Shown: piece after piece, positions 49,696 to 61,144 of the stretch | Layout of the letters: each line of letters opens with the position of its first letter | Numbering within the stretch: position 1 is the stretch's first letter | NCBI GenBank assembly: GCA_005765155.1 | Contig: VCCP01000007.1 | Location: 1,009,501 to 1,073,500, forward strand | DNA length: 64,000 bases | Reading direction: 5' to 3' | Origin: Zelopaecilomyces penicillatus | Lineage: Eukaryota > Ascomycota > Sordariomycetes > Hypocreales > Pseudodiploosporaceae | Program-made: the position numbers and the translations under genes | The notes under the pieces: model-generated | Seen by the model: only the letters and a program-made list of their open reading frames with translations | Databases searched by the model: none | Told to the model about the DNA's origin: nothing

Positions 49696-52600
49696 ATCAG
49701 ATAGAGTGTGGCTAGTTGCCCTTGACACGCGACAATATGAAAATGATGGTCAGGGCTGAAAGTGTATCGCGGGATGCCACCGACCGACAGATGTGGACTT
49801 ATCAATGTGCTGTGAAGATAATCCAAAAATGAGGGGAGAGGGCGACGAAATGCAGGGGAAGATGAACCTGTCGCGCCAACACAGCGAGGGTCAATGAGGC
49901 CTGGCTGGCGGCGACGGGAGAAAACTGGCTGAGAAAAGAGAAGGTGGAGGGGGAGGATGGTTTGTATGTGAAGTGCGAGCTGCTAATAACACAGCAACAG
50001 TGACAAAGACACTAGAGTTGGATAGTTGGAGACGTCTAGCGCTATGCTGGTCGCAATCGTCGAGCGAGGGAGGGGTTGTGTCGCGCAATGAATTAGGGGG
50101 GAGGTCAGTGGAAGGCAGCGCAAGTAAACAGGCCAGGATTAGGTGACTAAGGTGGTAACTAGAGAGGGGATGGCAGGTCACAGGTATGTGTCGCTTGGTG
50201 CGTCTCTCAATCAATATGTACTGTAGAGGTGTGAGATGCAGTACACAGGACAAGAAGATATCGAGTCGAGAAAACAGCCTGGTGACAACAGACAGAATCC
50301 TTGCGCAGCGGGGAGATCAGCGGTGAGAGGGTGAGCGAGAGGAGCTGCACGCTGCACGTTGTGCGGGAACAATAAAAGGGTCTAGTTGTGAAGGCGGTGG
50401 AAATGGCTGCTAAGCGCCAACAGTCTTTGGGTCGGGTTCGGGTTGATGGCTATTGCTAATGTTGCTGCTGCTGGTACTTTGTACGCTCGTGCTCGATTTG
50501 GAGGAGATGAGGGGCTGTGATGTCGTGGGCAAATCGTGGCCGTTACTGTAGTTGAAGTGGCGGCGGCGGCGACCGGGCAACAAGGGATAAAACCACACGG
50601 CTAGGGCCTGGTGTCTAATAGTGGGGGTAGAGCTCTGGGTGCATCAACATGCCAAGCCGGTGCAGGTAATGAGTCCTAGCTAATTAATGCCTGCTGTGTA
50701 TTCGGGACGGGACGTGATTGCTGGCAACCAAATACCTGCGGCATCCAGCAGGTGCACACACTGGCTGATGGTGCTGTTACCAGTCATTAGCAAAGAGTCT
50801 AGTGCTTGTGCTCGTAGCAAGACGATTGGAGGGTAAGTCTGTTTCCATCACAGGCAAGTGCATAGAAGTGCTTGGTGGGCAGGTAATAGTCAAGCGAGGC
50901 TTTTACAGATAGAAGGAAGATTTCTGTCAAAACGGCTTTCCATCATAGTATGCTGCTGAGTCAATCTCAACAACAGAACATTCCCATACGCAATAGTCGC
51001 AAAGCCGTTGTTGCAAAGCCGTTGTTTGCAGCTGTAACTTGCCATAACAACGAAGACAAACGTGATGTATGGGTTACAGAGCATGAACCCTTGCAACCTA
51101 TAACGAGGCCACACCACAGATCGCACATGGAAGCCCAATGAAAATAAGAAGGAAAAAATGAAAATATTTGTCCACTTACTTTAAATGACAGGAGTTGATG
51201 AACAGATTTTTGGAGGTGTTGGCATTCGTGCTTTGACCGACAATAAACCATATGGCGACCTACTTCGTAATATTCTTTATGAAAGCCGAACTCCGCCCTC
51301 TTTCTCTTTGTCTCTCTATCCAAAATGGCGAGAGGTAGCTCTAGTTGGAAGGCTGGAAGCTTGAACCACGAGAGACTCTGGGTAGGGTTGCAAAAGAGCT
51401 TTCGGCAATATAAGCGGCCCAAAGCACGGCAGTTTTGCGGCGTATACCTGTATTTTCCTCCTAATTCTGTTCCCAAAATAAAAATAAAAAGATGCTTATG
51501 CATACAGTGTATTCTGTAGACGTGAAGGTGACACTAGTTGCATTCGAGTTTGTGTAACTGAGAGTTTGTGTGTGCGAGTGGTGCGCGAGTGGGTATTGTT
51601 CTTGTGCTGTTTCGCTGTGTGTGAGCGCCAGGCAGTTGTGTGCACTGGGGGCAGATACCTTATAACCACTAAGGTAGAGGTAGGTACTCTAGGTAGTTGG
51701 ATACACAGCCAACCGGACTATGTTAATACCTTTGGTGCTATACCTACCTGAGGTACTTTTTTAGGTAGTGCTTACCTAGGTACCTATATTGTGTACAATG
51801 AAAGGTCGAAGCGTGCCTGACTTGTCCAGGTAAGCAGGTATGTAGGTAAAGTAGGTGGTTTCAATGGCAATTCTCGGGTCGCAAAGTAAACACGCTTCGC
51901 TCTCGTCATTTGTTAATGAGTAACCTGCTGTCTTTCTCTGTCGGTATCTGTGTCTTTCGCTTTTCTCTCCTCCGACTCTGTCTCTCCTTGTCGCTTCTCT
52001 CCACCTGTTATGCCCAAGCCTGTGTGGAGTCACCGTTAGGTGGCCAAGGCAGCGAGTCGTCGTCCGGCCGGTATTGTTACAATCCAGAAACTTCTGTTCC
52101 CACTTGACCTACAGCTGCTTGTCTCCTCGGCTCCCACGGCAGATTTTGTTTTTCGTCAAACAGATGTGGAGCCCACAGTAAATGTGCGTTTACTGCAATT
52201 CGAACTGGGCGTGTTTCGCTGTTCGCTGTGTCGGTTGAATGTCGTCTGACTACTTGCTGGGTTCCCGGAGTCGCAAACGAATAAACATGATTTAAAAACA
52301 GGCGAATCCAGTAACTGCAGCGACAGCCAATGGCTGATTCGCTGGCCAAGGCCGAGGTTGATACGTAACAGAACGAGAATACGAGAGCCTTGGTCTTGAA
52401 TTCTCAATGTTCACAGAGTGACACAAGTGACAATTGCCAATTTTCTGTTGTCAAAGCGATTTCGGGGTACGGCAAGGAGTTCCAATGATATACCCCGAGG
52501 CACAAACTAACGACTGCTGTGGGACTCAGCCATCACATTGACTGCCCGGCCTTGTCATGCCTCATCCCATGTTTATACAAACTGGACGACATGACCCCTT

Positions 52601-53801
52601 TAATTTTAGAGTACAGCTCACAGCTCACAGCTCACAGCTCACAGCTCCCGCCAGCCTGTCGCCATGCTGGCTGGGTGTTATGGCGTTCCACATATGCCCA
52701 ACTAAGGTATTGAGGCCTGATGCCCCCATCTTGACTCACAACGTCCAAGCAGGGATGCAGCCTCAATGTAGGTACACACATCTATGCAGGAGCCAGGCAG
52801 CCAGTAAGCAAAGCCCAACGACAACGAATATGCCCGAATTCTAGTTACAAAATATCTGAATTCCACATACGGCCCGCTATTGCCAGCCAAACTCGCCTCG
52901 TTCGGAACTGTATGCAAGTCACCTCAACTGGTTGCGCATACTCCTGGCGCCTTACAGGCCGTCCAGGCTGGATATCATCTGCGCTGGCGCAGCGCTGAGA
53001 CACAAGGCATCCTTTCAAGGACAGCGACTCGGCATTGGGATAGACCCCTCTATCCGTACAGTCTATTCGCCGTTGTCTTATTCATGCAGCGCTCATGGCG
53101 ATTCACAATACTGATGGAGGCGTGTTTGCATCTCTCCAAAGCTGTAGCTGTTGATTTTCCGCCTCGGGGAATGGTGCGGTACAGCCTCAACCTGACTTGC
53201 CTGCAATACTTTTACACCACGTACTCCGTGTTTTTAATATGTCCTAGTAGGTATCTAGTTAGATACCGATATAGCAGGCACTTTTCAAAAAAGTTCCTGG
53301 AACTTCCATGCGTGGGGTATGTATATAAGTACTCTGCACAACTTGCAACTTACCTACATAAGTCGTATATGCCACGCACATCCTGTTACACTTCTAAGGC
53401 CAGCAAATACTAATGCTAGATAAGCCTAAACTGAGGGCTGTATTAGGCAAGCTGTAGATTCCTGCCCGAAAGGGGGCTAAGCTTAAGCTTTCCTCGGCTT
53501 TACAGCCTGAAAACGACAGGATAACCAACGCGGCATAAGCTCTGCACCCTAGCTCTTCCCGAGGAGCTATGACACATTGCCATACACTCCAATCCCACCT
53601 AATTCGTCCAAGGGTTAAGTAAGTCCCACGGCTTTCTGGCCACAAATCTTCTCACACTCTGCGTTTTCAGGCTAGAGGACTCAGCGCAACCCTTAAACTC
53701 ACCGTCACTCCCTCCTCCGACGTTGCGCCTCTGATACGCATTGCAGAGAGTACCGAAGTGAAGTAAAGCATCGTTGAAGTAGCCGTTTGATATTAAGCAT
53801 C
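49696..53801. other. 4.1-kb region without a convincing gene
   Basis: This is the longest normal-composition gap in the window. It presumably contains the promoter and leader of the ULD-domain gene. A C/T-rich or G/A-rich texture runs to about 50400, with a TATA-like AATAAAAGG at 50370. A dense cluster of AGGTA/TACCT words covers about 51650-51860, and a 7-bp tandem repeat lies near 52614. The longest plus-strand frame (52880-53413, 177 codons) has no domain, signal peptide or family resemblance. A poorly conserved gene or long non-coding RNA is possible but not shown. Confidence 0.4.
52614..52647. repeat. 7-bp tandem repeat (CAGCTCA, about 4.9 copies)
   Basis: CAGCTCA is repeated almost five times without interruption and then decays into CAGCTCCCG. 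It lies in non-coding DNA between the ULD-domain gene and EMC2. Confidence 0.9.
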
Positions 53802-54956
53802 TTACCAGACGAGGGCAACTGAAGATTTGGCAAGAAGCTCCCGGGCAGCAGCAATCTCCCGGGAGTCGTATCCTTGCCATAACCTTTCTTTTGCCTCATA
53901 GCGGCGGACTATCTCTCCTAGTTTCTTCGTTGCGGCCTGGTTGAGCTTCTCGATAGTTGTGCTTTCTGGTAAAGGAAACCCTTCACTCTCGGTCTGCTTC
54001 TTCGTCTTTGATGTCCCGTGGAGGATTCTATCAGTAATCTACTTACAGTGTTAATCTACCAAGGGCAAATGCACAAGGATTGCAGACCTTACCAATTTCA
54101 AACCATAGTATCCTCGTAAATAGTCCTCACATAGCTCTATGCTCCGACAAAATCGTTTCAAACCCTCTGAAAGGTACCTCTGTGGGTTGCCTTCAGTGCT
54201 TGAGTCGCTTGCCATCAAGGACATCTCTCCCAATCGGGCATGTAGCTGTACCACCACCGGCAACGACGCTGTTAGGTACCGAAACACTTGATCGGAAGCT
54301 GGCACTTACATTCCATGCATTAGGCGTTAGAACAAGTGCTTCTTCCAATGAGTAGATAGCTTGTGGATAAAGGCCCTGGCTCAGATATAAATCTGCAAGT
54401 TCAACCCAAGCCTCTGCATCTGTGGGGCTGGAGTTGAGAAGTGAGGTCAAGGCTTCTATCGATTCGGCAATTCTGTTCATTGAACGCAAAAGAGCGATCC
54501 TTCTTTTGGCGATTGGCTATTACCTGTCAGCATGAGGGTTTCTCGCTATAAATTCGACAGCGACATCAATTTGCTTACAATATTGACACTGTCTTCCACC
54601 AATATCTCTTCATATTCCTTAAGGATTTGTTCAAGCTCGTTATCATTTGTAGCTTCTGCCTCCTTGACTAGTCCTTTTAATGCCCCAATGCGCTCGTCTT
54701 TATTACCGAATCGAAGCACTAGCCTCTCCAGACATTGATGCGCCGCATCGTCGTTGCCAGTGCGCAAACATGATAGAAGCAAATTCTCATAGACAGTCCA
54801 CAAATCAGTCGTTTCGGGTGTCGAAAAGAGAGAGGATAGGGGCGACACAGAGAAAGCCTTCGGATTGTTTCGCAGAATCTCCGGAGCCCGCTGGGCAAGC
54901 TGAAGAGCTTCTGAATGCGAAAGATTGCCTTGAGGCCGAAGAAGCGATGTTGTCAT
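53802..54956 (-). CDS. EMC2: EMC2, TPR subunit of the ER membrane protein complex
   Basis: Exons 54956-54579, 54516-54310, 54245-54093 and 54038-53802, all phase-0 junctions, give 324 residues. Tetratricopeptide-like helices are evident: LWTVYENLLLSCLRTGNDDA, EAWVELADLYLSQGLYPQAI and SLEEALVLTPNAWN-LHARLGE across the third junction. A C-terminal helix contains LGEIVRRYEAKERLWQGY and ends LLAKSSVALVW. EMC2 is the cytosolic scaffold of the EMC, which inserts membrane proteins with weakly hydrophobic or moderately hydrophobic segments into the ER. Introns are short (54-64 nt). Length and repeat layout fit the family. It is divergent from the tRNA methyltransferase gene. Confidence 0.9.
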
Positions 54957-55417
54957 CTTGCTAGCTGAGATGTGTAGCTTTGCAAATGGATGCTCGAGGC
55001 TAATGACTAAATTGATAGAACAGCCGGCGTCCTAGTAAACGAGTCTTATGGAGTGGTCGAGGTCAGGGCAGGAAATGATGGAATCGCGTGCGGATAACGG
55101 CGTATGGATACCTGTCGCATTCGTTTGGTCCACAATGTAATGTAATATCAGTGTCGTCCAGTTGGGGACGGACCATGCGGCACGGAGCGTTGGAAATTCC
55201 GACGTTGATCAATCTCATCCAATCACATGACCAATGAGCGACCCACTTATGATTATGCAACTATTTAATGAACAAGCATGGAAAATTCTCTCGGGAGTTC
55301 TCCGTCACCTTCAAGCCTCATGGCAAGCAAACATGACTTGAGCCCCTGTGACCGGAGTCTAAAGAAAGCGTTCGCCATCATTTCGTGCAGGTTGTTGGGA
55401 TTTCTCTCATCTTGAAG
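54957..55417. promoter_or_regulatory. Divergent promoter, EMC2 / TRM140
   Basis: A 461-bp interval between opposed start codons. A CAG just before 55391 could be the acceptor of a leader intron for the methyltransferase gene. No further frame is supported. Confidence 0.4.
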
Positions 55418-56680
55418 ATGGCATCTTCGGGCCCTGGTGTTGATGGGAATGGCACATCTCTGTCAACTGAGCAGCTGACAGCTTTGGATATGGACATTAG
55501 TGAGGAGAGTACAGGCACTGTGCCAGCTCATCGGTCCCATGATCCCACCAACAATCTCAAGCGGAGTGATCCTTTTCAATTTGGCAGCCGATTTCTTGAG
55601 GAAGGGGACAATGTCTTCGAGTTCAATGCGTGGGACCATGTTGAGACTGACGATGCGTACAAGGCCTATTCTGAGCAACAGCTGGCAAAGCAACGCCAGT
55701 CTCCTGTCTCTGATTTCGACAAGAGTAAGTTTTCTTCTCTTTATTCATTGCTATTTCAATTGGTGGATGATGATACCCAACCAATGCATAGTTCATCTGA
55801 GTTTTCTGATGACAAAAATTACCTTCAATTCTTTCGCTCCCATCTGACACACCATTCTTTGGCTTTTAATAAACAAGAACAACCTCGGCTATTTTTCTCG
55901 AAATAATGGCTAACCTGCCCTCTAGCTAGATTCAACTCGAATCCTGCCAAATGGTGGAATCTGTTTTACAAGAACAACGCGTCAAATTTTTTCAAGAACC
56001 GCAAATGGCTTCAGCAGGAATTTCCTATCCTAGCCGAGGTATGCAAAGAGGATGCAAATCCAACAGTCCTGCTGGAAATAGGCGCTGGAGCTGGTAACAC
56101 AGCCTTCCCCATCTTGGCGAACAATATGAATCCACGCCTAAAAATCCATGCGTGCGACTTCTCCAAGACAGCCGTAGAGGTCATGCGCAATCATGAAGCG
56201 TATAACACCAAATTTATCCAGGCCGACGTATGGGACGTGGCTGGAGACAATCTCCCACCTGACCTTGAGGAGGGGACCGTAGATGTGGCCATAATGATTT
56301 TTATTTTCTCCGCCCTGTCACCCTCAGAGTGGCCTAAGGCTGTACAGAATATTCACAGAATTCTGAAGCCAGGGGGGATCGTGTGTTTTCGAGATTATGG
56401 TAGAGGTGACCTGGCCCAGGTCCGTTTCCGAAAGGGACGGTATCTCGAGGAAAACTTTTACATTAGGGGCGATGGCACACGAGTTTACTTCTTTGACAAG
56501 GACGAGCTTGAAGACATCTGGGGCGGTCAAGTTTCCACAGAAAGTCGCGAGGGTGAGAATGAGATGTCTGGCTTCATAGTTGAAGACCTAGGCATTGACC
56601 GACGGCTGCTTGTAAATCGAGCCGAGAAGATCAAGATGTATCGCTGCTGGTTGCAGGGTCGCTTCAGAAAGAAAAAATAA
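55418..56680 (+). CDS. TRM140: tRNA m3C32 methyltransferase (Trm140/Trm141, METTL2 type)
   Basis: Exons 55418-55724 and 55926-56680, with a 201-nt intron (GGCTAAC branch site near the acceptor), give 353 residues. The pre-catalytic region has the family blocks NVFEFNAWDHVE and RFNSNPAKWWNLFYKNN with NFFKNRKWL. The SAM-binding motif I is LLEIGAGAGNTAFPIL, followed by ACDFSKTAVEVM, VDVAIMIFIFSALSPSEW and LKPGGIVCFRDYGRGDLAQ. The latter is a highly diagnostic motif of m3C methyltransferases, as is the RGDGTRVYFF block. It methylates C32 in the anticodon loop of tRNA-Thr and tRNA-Ser. The first methionine at 55418 is used because the sequence upstream is not family-like. The actin-binding N-terminal extension of budding yeast Abp140 is absent. 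Confidence 0.93.
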
Positions 56681-58039
56681 ATACGAACACGCGGCCCAAA
56701 AAATAGCAAACAGGTCACCGTACGCTAATCCATCACACCGGTTGAGTATTAAGTGATCATGTTACGAAGCCGCTTCGCGATCGAATTTTCACAGAGCCAG
56801 GGACGTAGCCGTAGCTGGCATGTACTAAGACCATGAACACTTGTGAATTTTAAATCATTTTTTGAATGTTGTTCTTGGCTACATCGCCACCGTAGTTCAG
56901 TTGCTGGTCAAATCGCACGTCTACTGTATGTGTATGGCTTGATGCATTGGTATACAAGTGAGAACGCAATTGCCAGTCTAGGGCCATTCGCTGATATGAG
57001 CAGCTATCTGGCAAGGCAATGAGTTCTGAAGAACGAAGGGTAACGCTAAATGGGGGGGGGGCGCAGCAAACGGGTGTTTGCTTTATCAACCTGCTTTCAC
57101 CTGATTATGGCAGAACCTGTTCGTTTGGCAGTTCTGCTTTCTCCTGCCTAGCCTGGAAACACACCATTACTCCTAGTGCCTTTCGGGCTCGGTTTGTTCC
57201 ATCACCCAACCCTTCAAATCCATCGTGGACGGCCCCCAGAGCCCTACGTTGCGAGGACGACTTGGATTGGTTGATTGGGAAGAGCCAGGCTGAAGCAGGG
57301 TTGCCGGCCGTGCCGTGATAGGCAAGGCCCGTCTGCTCAGGGTGCGTAGCGTCATGCATCCAACAATCCCAGATTGCCCGACCACTGACGGGCTCCATGA
57401 CGTCAGCCTGTGCGTTACTCGTTTGGCTGTTGAAACTGGAATGTCACGATGCCGCTGGTCCCCAAATAAATGAGCTCACACCCAGGCTTGGAAAATGTAT
57501 ACTTCTAGTTATCGTCGCACGCACATCTTGAACCCAACAACCCGATCTCCCATCTCCAACAGCTCATCCACTGCCGGACCCTGTCCTTCGCCTTGGCCCA
57601 ACTAACTCATCTTTGCCAACACAATCAACAGCAGGCCCTGGTGTTGCTCCCCCAGACCTACCCGCAACCTTGGACACATCAAGGCAGCTAGCTCGACTCT
57701 GTTTGACGCCAGTCGTCACAGTGGACGGATACATGCGTTACATCGTGCCGTGCAACTTGATGATCATATATACAGGCACAACCCGCTCACTGTCCTCTCG
57801 CCATCCCTTGAATTGACATTTTTCACTCGGCTGCGAAGCATATGAGATACCTTACGTACCTGACACTCGCATATTATTTCTCAATACGACTTGGCAGGGC
57901 GAGTGCTACGAAGACGTAAGGGGCCCGAGAAAGTTTTCCAGGCGACAGTGAACCTCCGTTAGCAACAAGACACCCCTATATTACTTCTAGTCAAAGAGGC
58001 TTCTGTGCTCGCACTCGGTTGGAGCCTGCAGCAAAAATC
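56681..58039. other. Gene-free interval upstream of EIS1
   Basis: About 1.36 kb holding the TRM140 3' end and the EIS1 promoter. It includes a G9 run at 57053-57061. Overlapping short frames on both strands around 57019-57398 have no family resemblance. No RNA gene was recognised. Confidence 0.45.
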
Positions 58040-60655
58040 ATGCAAACGGAAATGGATCAGTCCGCGGTGACCAATAAAGACCCTCCTAGTCATGCGGCAG
58101 CCTCATCATCAACAATAGGTAGGTGGGATAACATAACTCTTCATTCGAACTATCAGTCCCAGCCTCTACACAGACATGTCAAACATTCAATATATTCAAA
58201 TATTCCTCTGAAGCACAGCTATGGGTAACCCCAATTCCAATTCCGCGCATCATACTTACAGAATGGTTATTGCCCACAGTCTCGACAGCCGGCAGACTCA
58301 AATATGCCGACCCTCGCAGCTTGCCGAGTTTTCCATCCGCCGGTCTCAGCTCGGGGGGTGCCGCCGCAAGTGCCGCCGCTTCATTGGGCTGGTCTAGCCA
58401 GAAGCCCGTTGAGTCTTGGAAGCCTGATAAGATATCTCTAGCCTCCTCTGCGGCCGCTGCTTTGGCACAAGATTACAAAATGTCGTCTTCATCGCAGGGA
58501 CCGGCTCCAAACCATAATGGGGCGGGGGCTAAAGCCGCACTCCTTGCTGTCGGCTCTGCTGGCGCCGCACTCAAGAAGTCTAGTCCCAGTAAGACATCGC
58601 AAGAGACCTGGGGTAACTCGGCCGCAATGCAGGCATTCCAGGCAAGTCGTCCGATTACTTCCGAGCCAGCGAATCTCTCGCACGGGAGTTCGGCCGCAAC
58701 ACAGGCCTTCAACTCAAATCGCTCACAGTCGGTGCGCCAATCGGAAACTTCTCCCATTCTCCAGGGTCAACGGTCCCTCGCGGCAGCAAAAGGAGCCATG
58801 GCCTCTTCTAAGCAGCCCGCAACTCATTCGCCTAGCCTGAATGCCCAGCACAAAGACTTACGAGGCATAGACGCCAGCGCTGCATCGTCAAGTGCCTTGA
58901 ATGGTGCAGCTCTAGCCCACCGAGCTTCTATGCATGCCAAATCTTCTATCTCCACTGCCGGGGCGGTGCCAGTGACTACAATGACTCGGAATATGTTTAC
59001 ATCAAACCCTCCAGTGAAGCCAGAGGTCGATGAGAAAGCATACAATGAAAGATTGCATCAATCTGCAGTGGAAATGGCCAAGAAAATGTATCAGCAGCAG
59101 CAGCAGCATAAACAAGACGCGGACCAGGATGTCCGAGATGGCGAGCCCAATGCTACGCAGCCTAGCCCCTACCTCAATCTTCAAGACGCAGCATATCGAC
59201 AAGCTCAAGAGAGGCTTGCCAAGCTTCACGATGAACACCATCAAAACCGCGAATACCAGGAGTATTACGGAAAGGAAAAACCCCCACGACGCCGGTTTAC
59301 CGTCACGTCTAAATTGCGTCGTCGGTCTACTGGTGACTCTGACATAGACGATGAAAATCATTCTGAGCGGATTCGGCAAGAGATGTCAGTATTCACGAGT
59401 CAGCTGTCTCAAGTGGATAAGCAAAAGCGAGAAAAGGATCGAGAGGCTCTATTGGCAGCGGCGCAACGCAATGTCAAGGCTCGTCTCCAAGGCATGGATC
59501 AGAAGGTTCATCACCACACCGGCAAAACTGACCCAACAATACTAAGCGAGTGGGAAATCAAGGCCCAACAAGCCGCACAATCGCTTCACCATTCGCGGAC
59601 AGAAAATAAAGGCAAGGTTGACATCGGAGGTGGTAGGTTTATGTACGCCGACGAGGTTGACGCTATTGCTGCCAGGAGAGTCCAGCCGTTATTGGATGAC
59701 ATTAATGAGAAGGCGGAGGCAGAGCGAGAGCGAATTGCTGTTCTTAGAATGGAAGAGGAGACCAAGAAGGCCGAAATAGAACGACAAAAAGCTCGTGACC
59801 GCGAGCTTAGGGAACTCAACAAAAGGGTAAAAGGTGCGCACAATATTTTCCTCTTTTAAGTGGAAATAGAGCATTGTTCACTCCCACAAGACATAGGCAG
59901 CTGACAACATCCCAGACGACGATAAACTGCAAGAAAGGGCCAGAAAACTGCAAGAGAAACAGGATGAAAAAAACAGAAAAGAGGAGGAAAAAATGACCAG
60001 GACAGAGAAGAAACGGCAAGCGAAGGAAGAAAAACGTCTTTCAAAAGTAGAAGCTCCAGAAGCAATAGTTAGCCAAGATGGCGGACTTGGTGGTAATGAG
60101 CCACAGGGCAGTTCGGGTTCCACTAATGCCAGCTCTATGTCAACAAATTTCGTTGACACTGAACCAACCGAGGCGAATACAACCCGGTATGCAGCTAAGG
60201 AATCAACGTCCCCAAAGTCAAAAGTCAAAGGTTGGATCAAGAATCGCTTTTCACGGGGCAAATCAGTTGGGGAATATAACGACAATCGAAAGAGTTTTCT
60301 AGGCGGCGCAACCTTCAAAGAGAAGAGTGGAAACGAAAGCACGACAAATCTAGCGCATCGCCCCACGAGTATGCGCGACGTCGCTCTTGCCGGAAAGGAT
60401 GGAGAAGAGAGGCCAATTGCTGGACTTGAAGATGCCCGGGAGGCTGGTAGTATTAAACAGTCCAGCCCGATGGATGGCCCGATGGCTAATGACTCTCGAG
60501 GAGTCAGTCCTGTCAGTACACTTGAGGCCACTAATGAGAGGCATAGCCGTCGCAGCCTAAGCATCGAGGCCCCAAAGGCTGAGGAGCTCGATGCACCACG
60601 ACTCAGCAGCAGCCCCAACCGAGACTCCCGATTTCGTGAGTTGATGGATCGCTGA
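58040..60655 (+). CDS. EIS1: Eisosome protein 1 (Eis1 family)
   Basis: Exons 58040-58118, 58262-59833 and 59916-60655 give 796 residues. After a short leader comes VSTAGRLKYADPRSLPSFPS, the characteristic Eis1 opening. An Ala/Ser-rich region with recurring AAxQAF-type motifs follows (SAAMQAFQ, SAATQAFN). The central part contains the conserved DIGGGRFMYADEVDAIAARR and LDDINEKAEAERERI blocks and a highly charged coiled coil (about residues 495-600). The C-terminal 200 residues are polar and disordered, with KVKGWIKNRFSRGKS. Eisosomes are protein assemblies beneath plasma-membrane furrows. The second exon can start at 58262 or 58280, because both AGs are in the same frame; I use the first. The third exon requires the donor GTGCGC at 59834. 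Confidence 0.86.
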
Positions 60656-61144
60656 GGGTTTTTCCCGCCTACACATTGCTCTTTGGTGGATGGTCTGTAC
60701 CGGTTAGCTCGTAAGTGAATGGTTTGAGTGGCCTTGAAAATTACTTGGTAGAATGTTGTAATGACGGAGCGCTGTGAATGGAGGGATGGGTTGGACAGCA
60801 AGGAGGGGGTATTTACTTTTTCTTGTTCATAATGGTGTGTTTGAATAATCAATGAGGGGGTTTCTGCTATTTTATATGTGATTGAAGCTGAAAGAGGTTG
60901 TGTACCCCAATTGGGCGGCCAGAAAACGAAGGCATGGTTTAAAATGTAATATAGGAAATCCAAAGTGCGCCGCTTAGCCGTCCGCTTCCCTCACCATTGC
61001 ATTTTTTCTCCATTCATGCTTACAGACAACATATATTATATACTCTTGACATAGTAAAAATGATGTAGCAATCCATTGAAGAAATCAGATATAGGATCAA
61101 AACAGAGGGGCGAAAGCCACTGGGTGAATAGAATATCAAGGCAG
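60656..61144. other. Convergent 3' regions of EIS1 and the SFK1-like gene
   Basis: About 490 bp between opposed stop codons, moderately AT-rich, with no supported frame. It probably holds both 3' UTRs. Confidence 0.45.

Noticed and set aside
52880..53413. 177-codon plus-strand frame
   Set aside because: No domain, signal peptide, coiled coil or family resemblance; codon make-up looks random for this genome.
57019..57398. Overlapping frames on both strands
   Set aside because: Neither shows protein-like features; one begins across a homopolymeric G run.
59878..60963. 361-codon minus-strand frame rich in Ser, Leu and Phe
   Set aside because: It is the antisense shadow of the Glu/Lys/Arg-rich EIS1 coding sequence.
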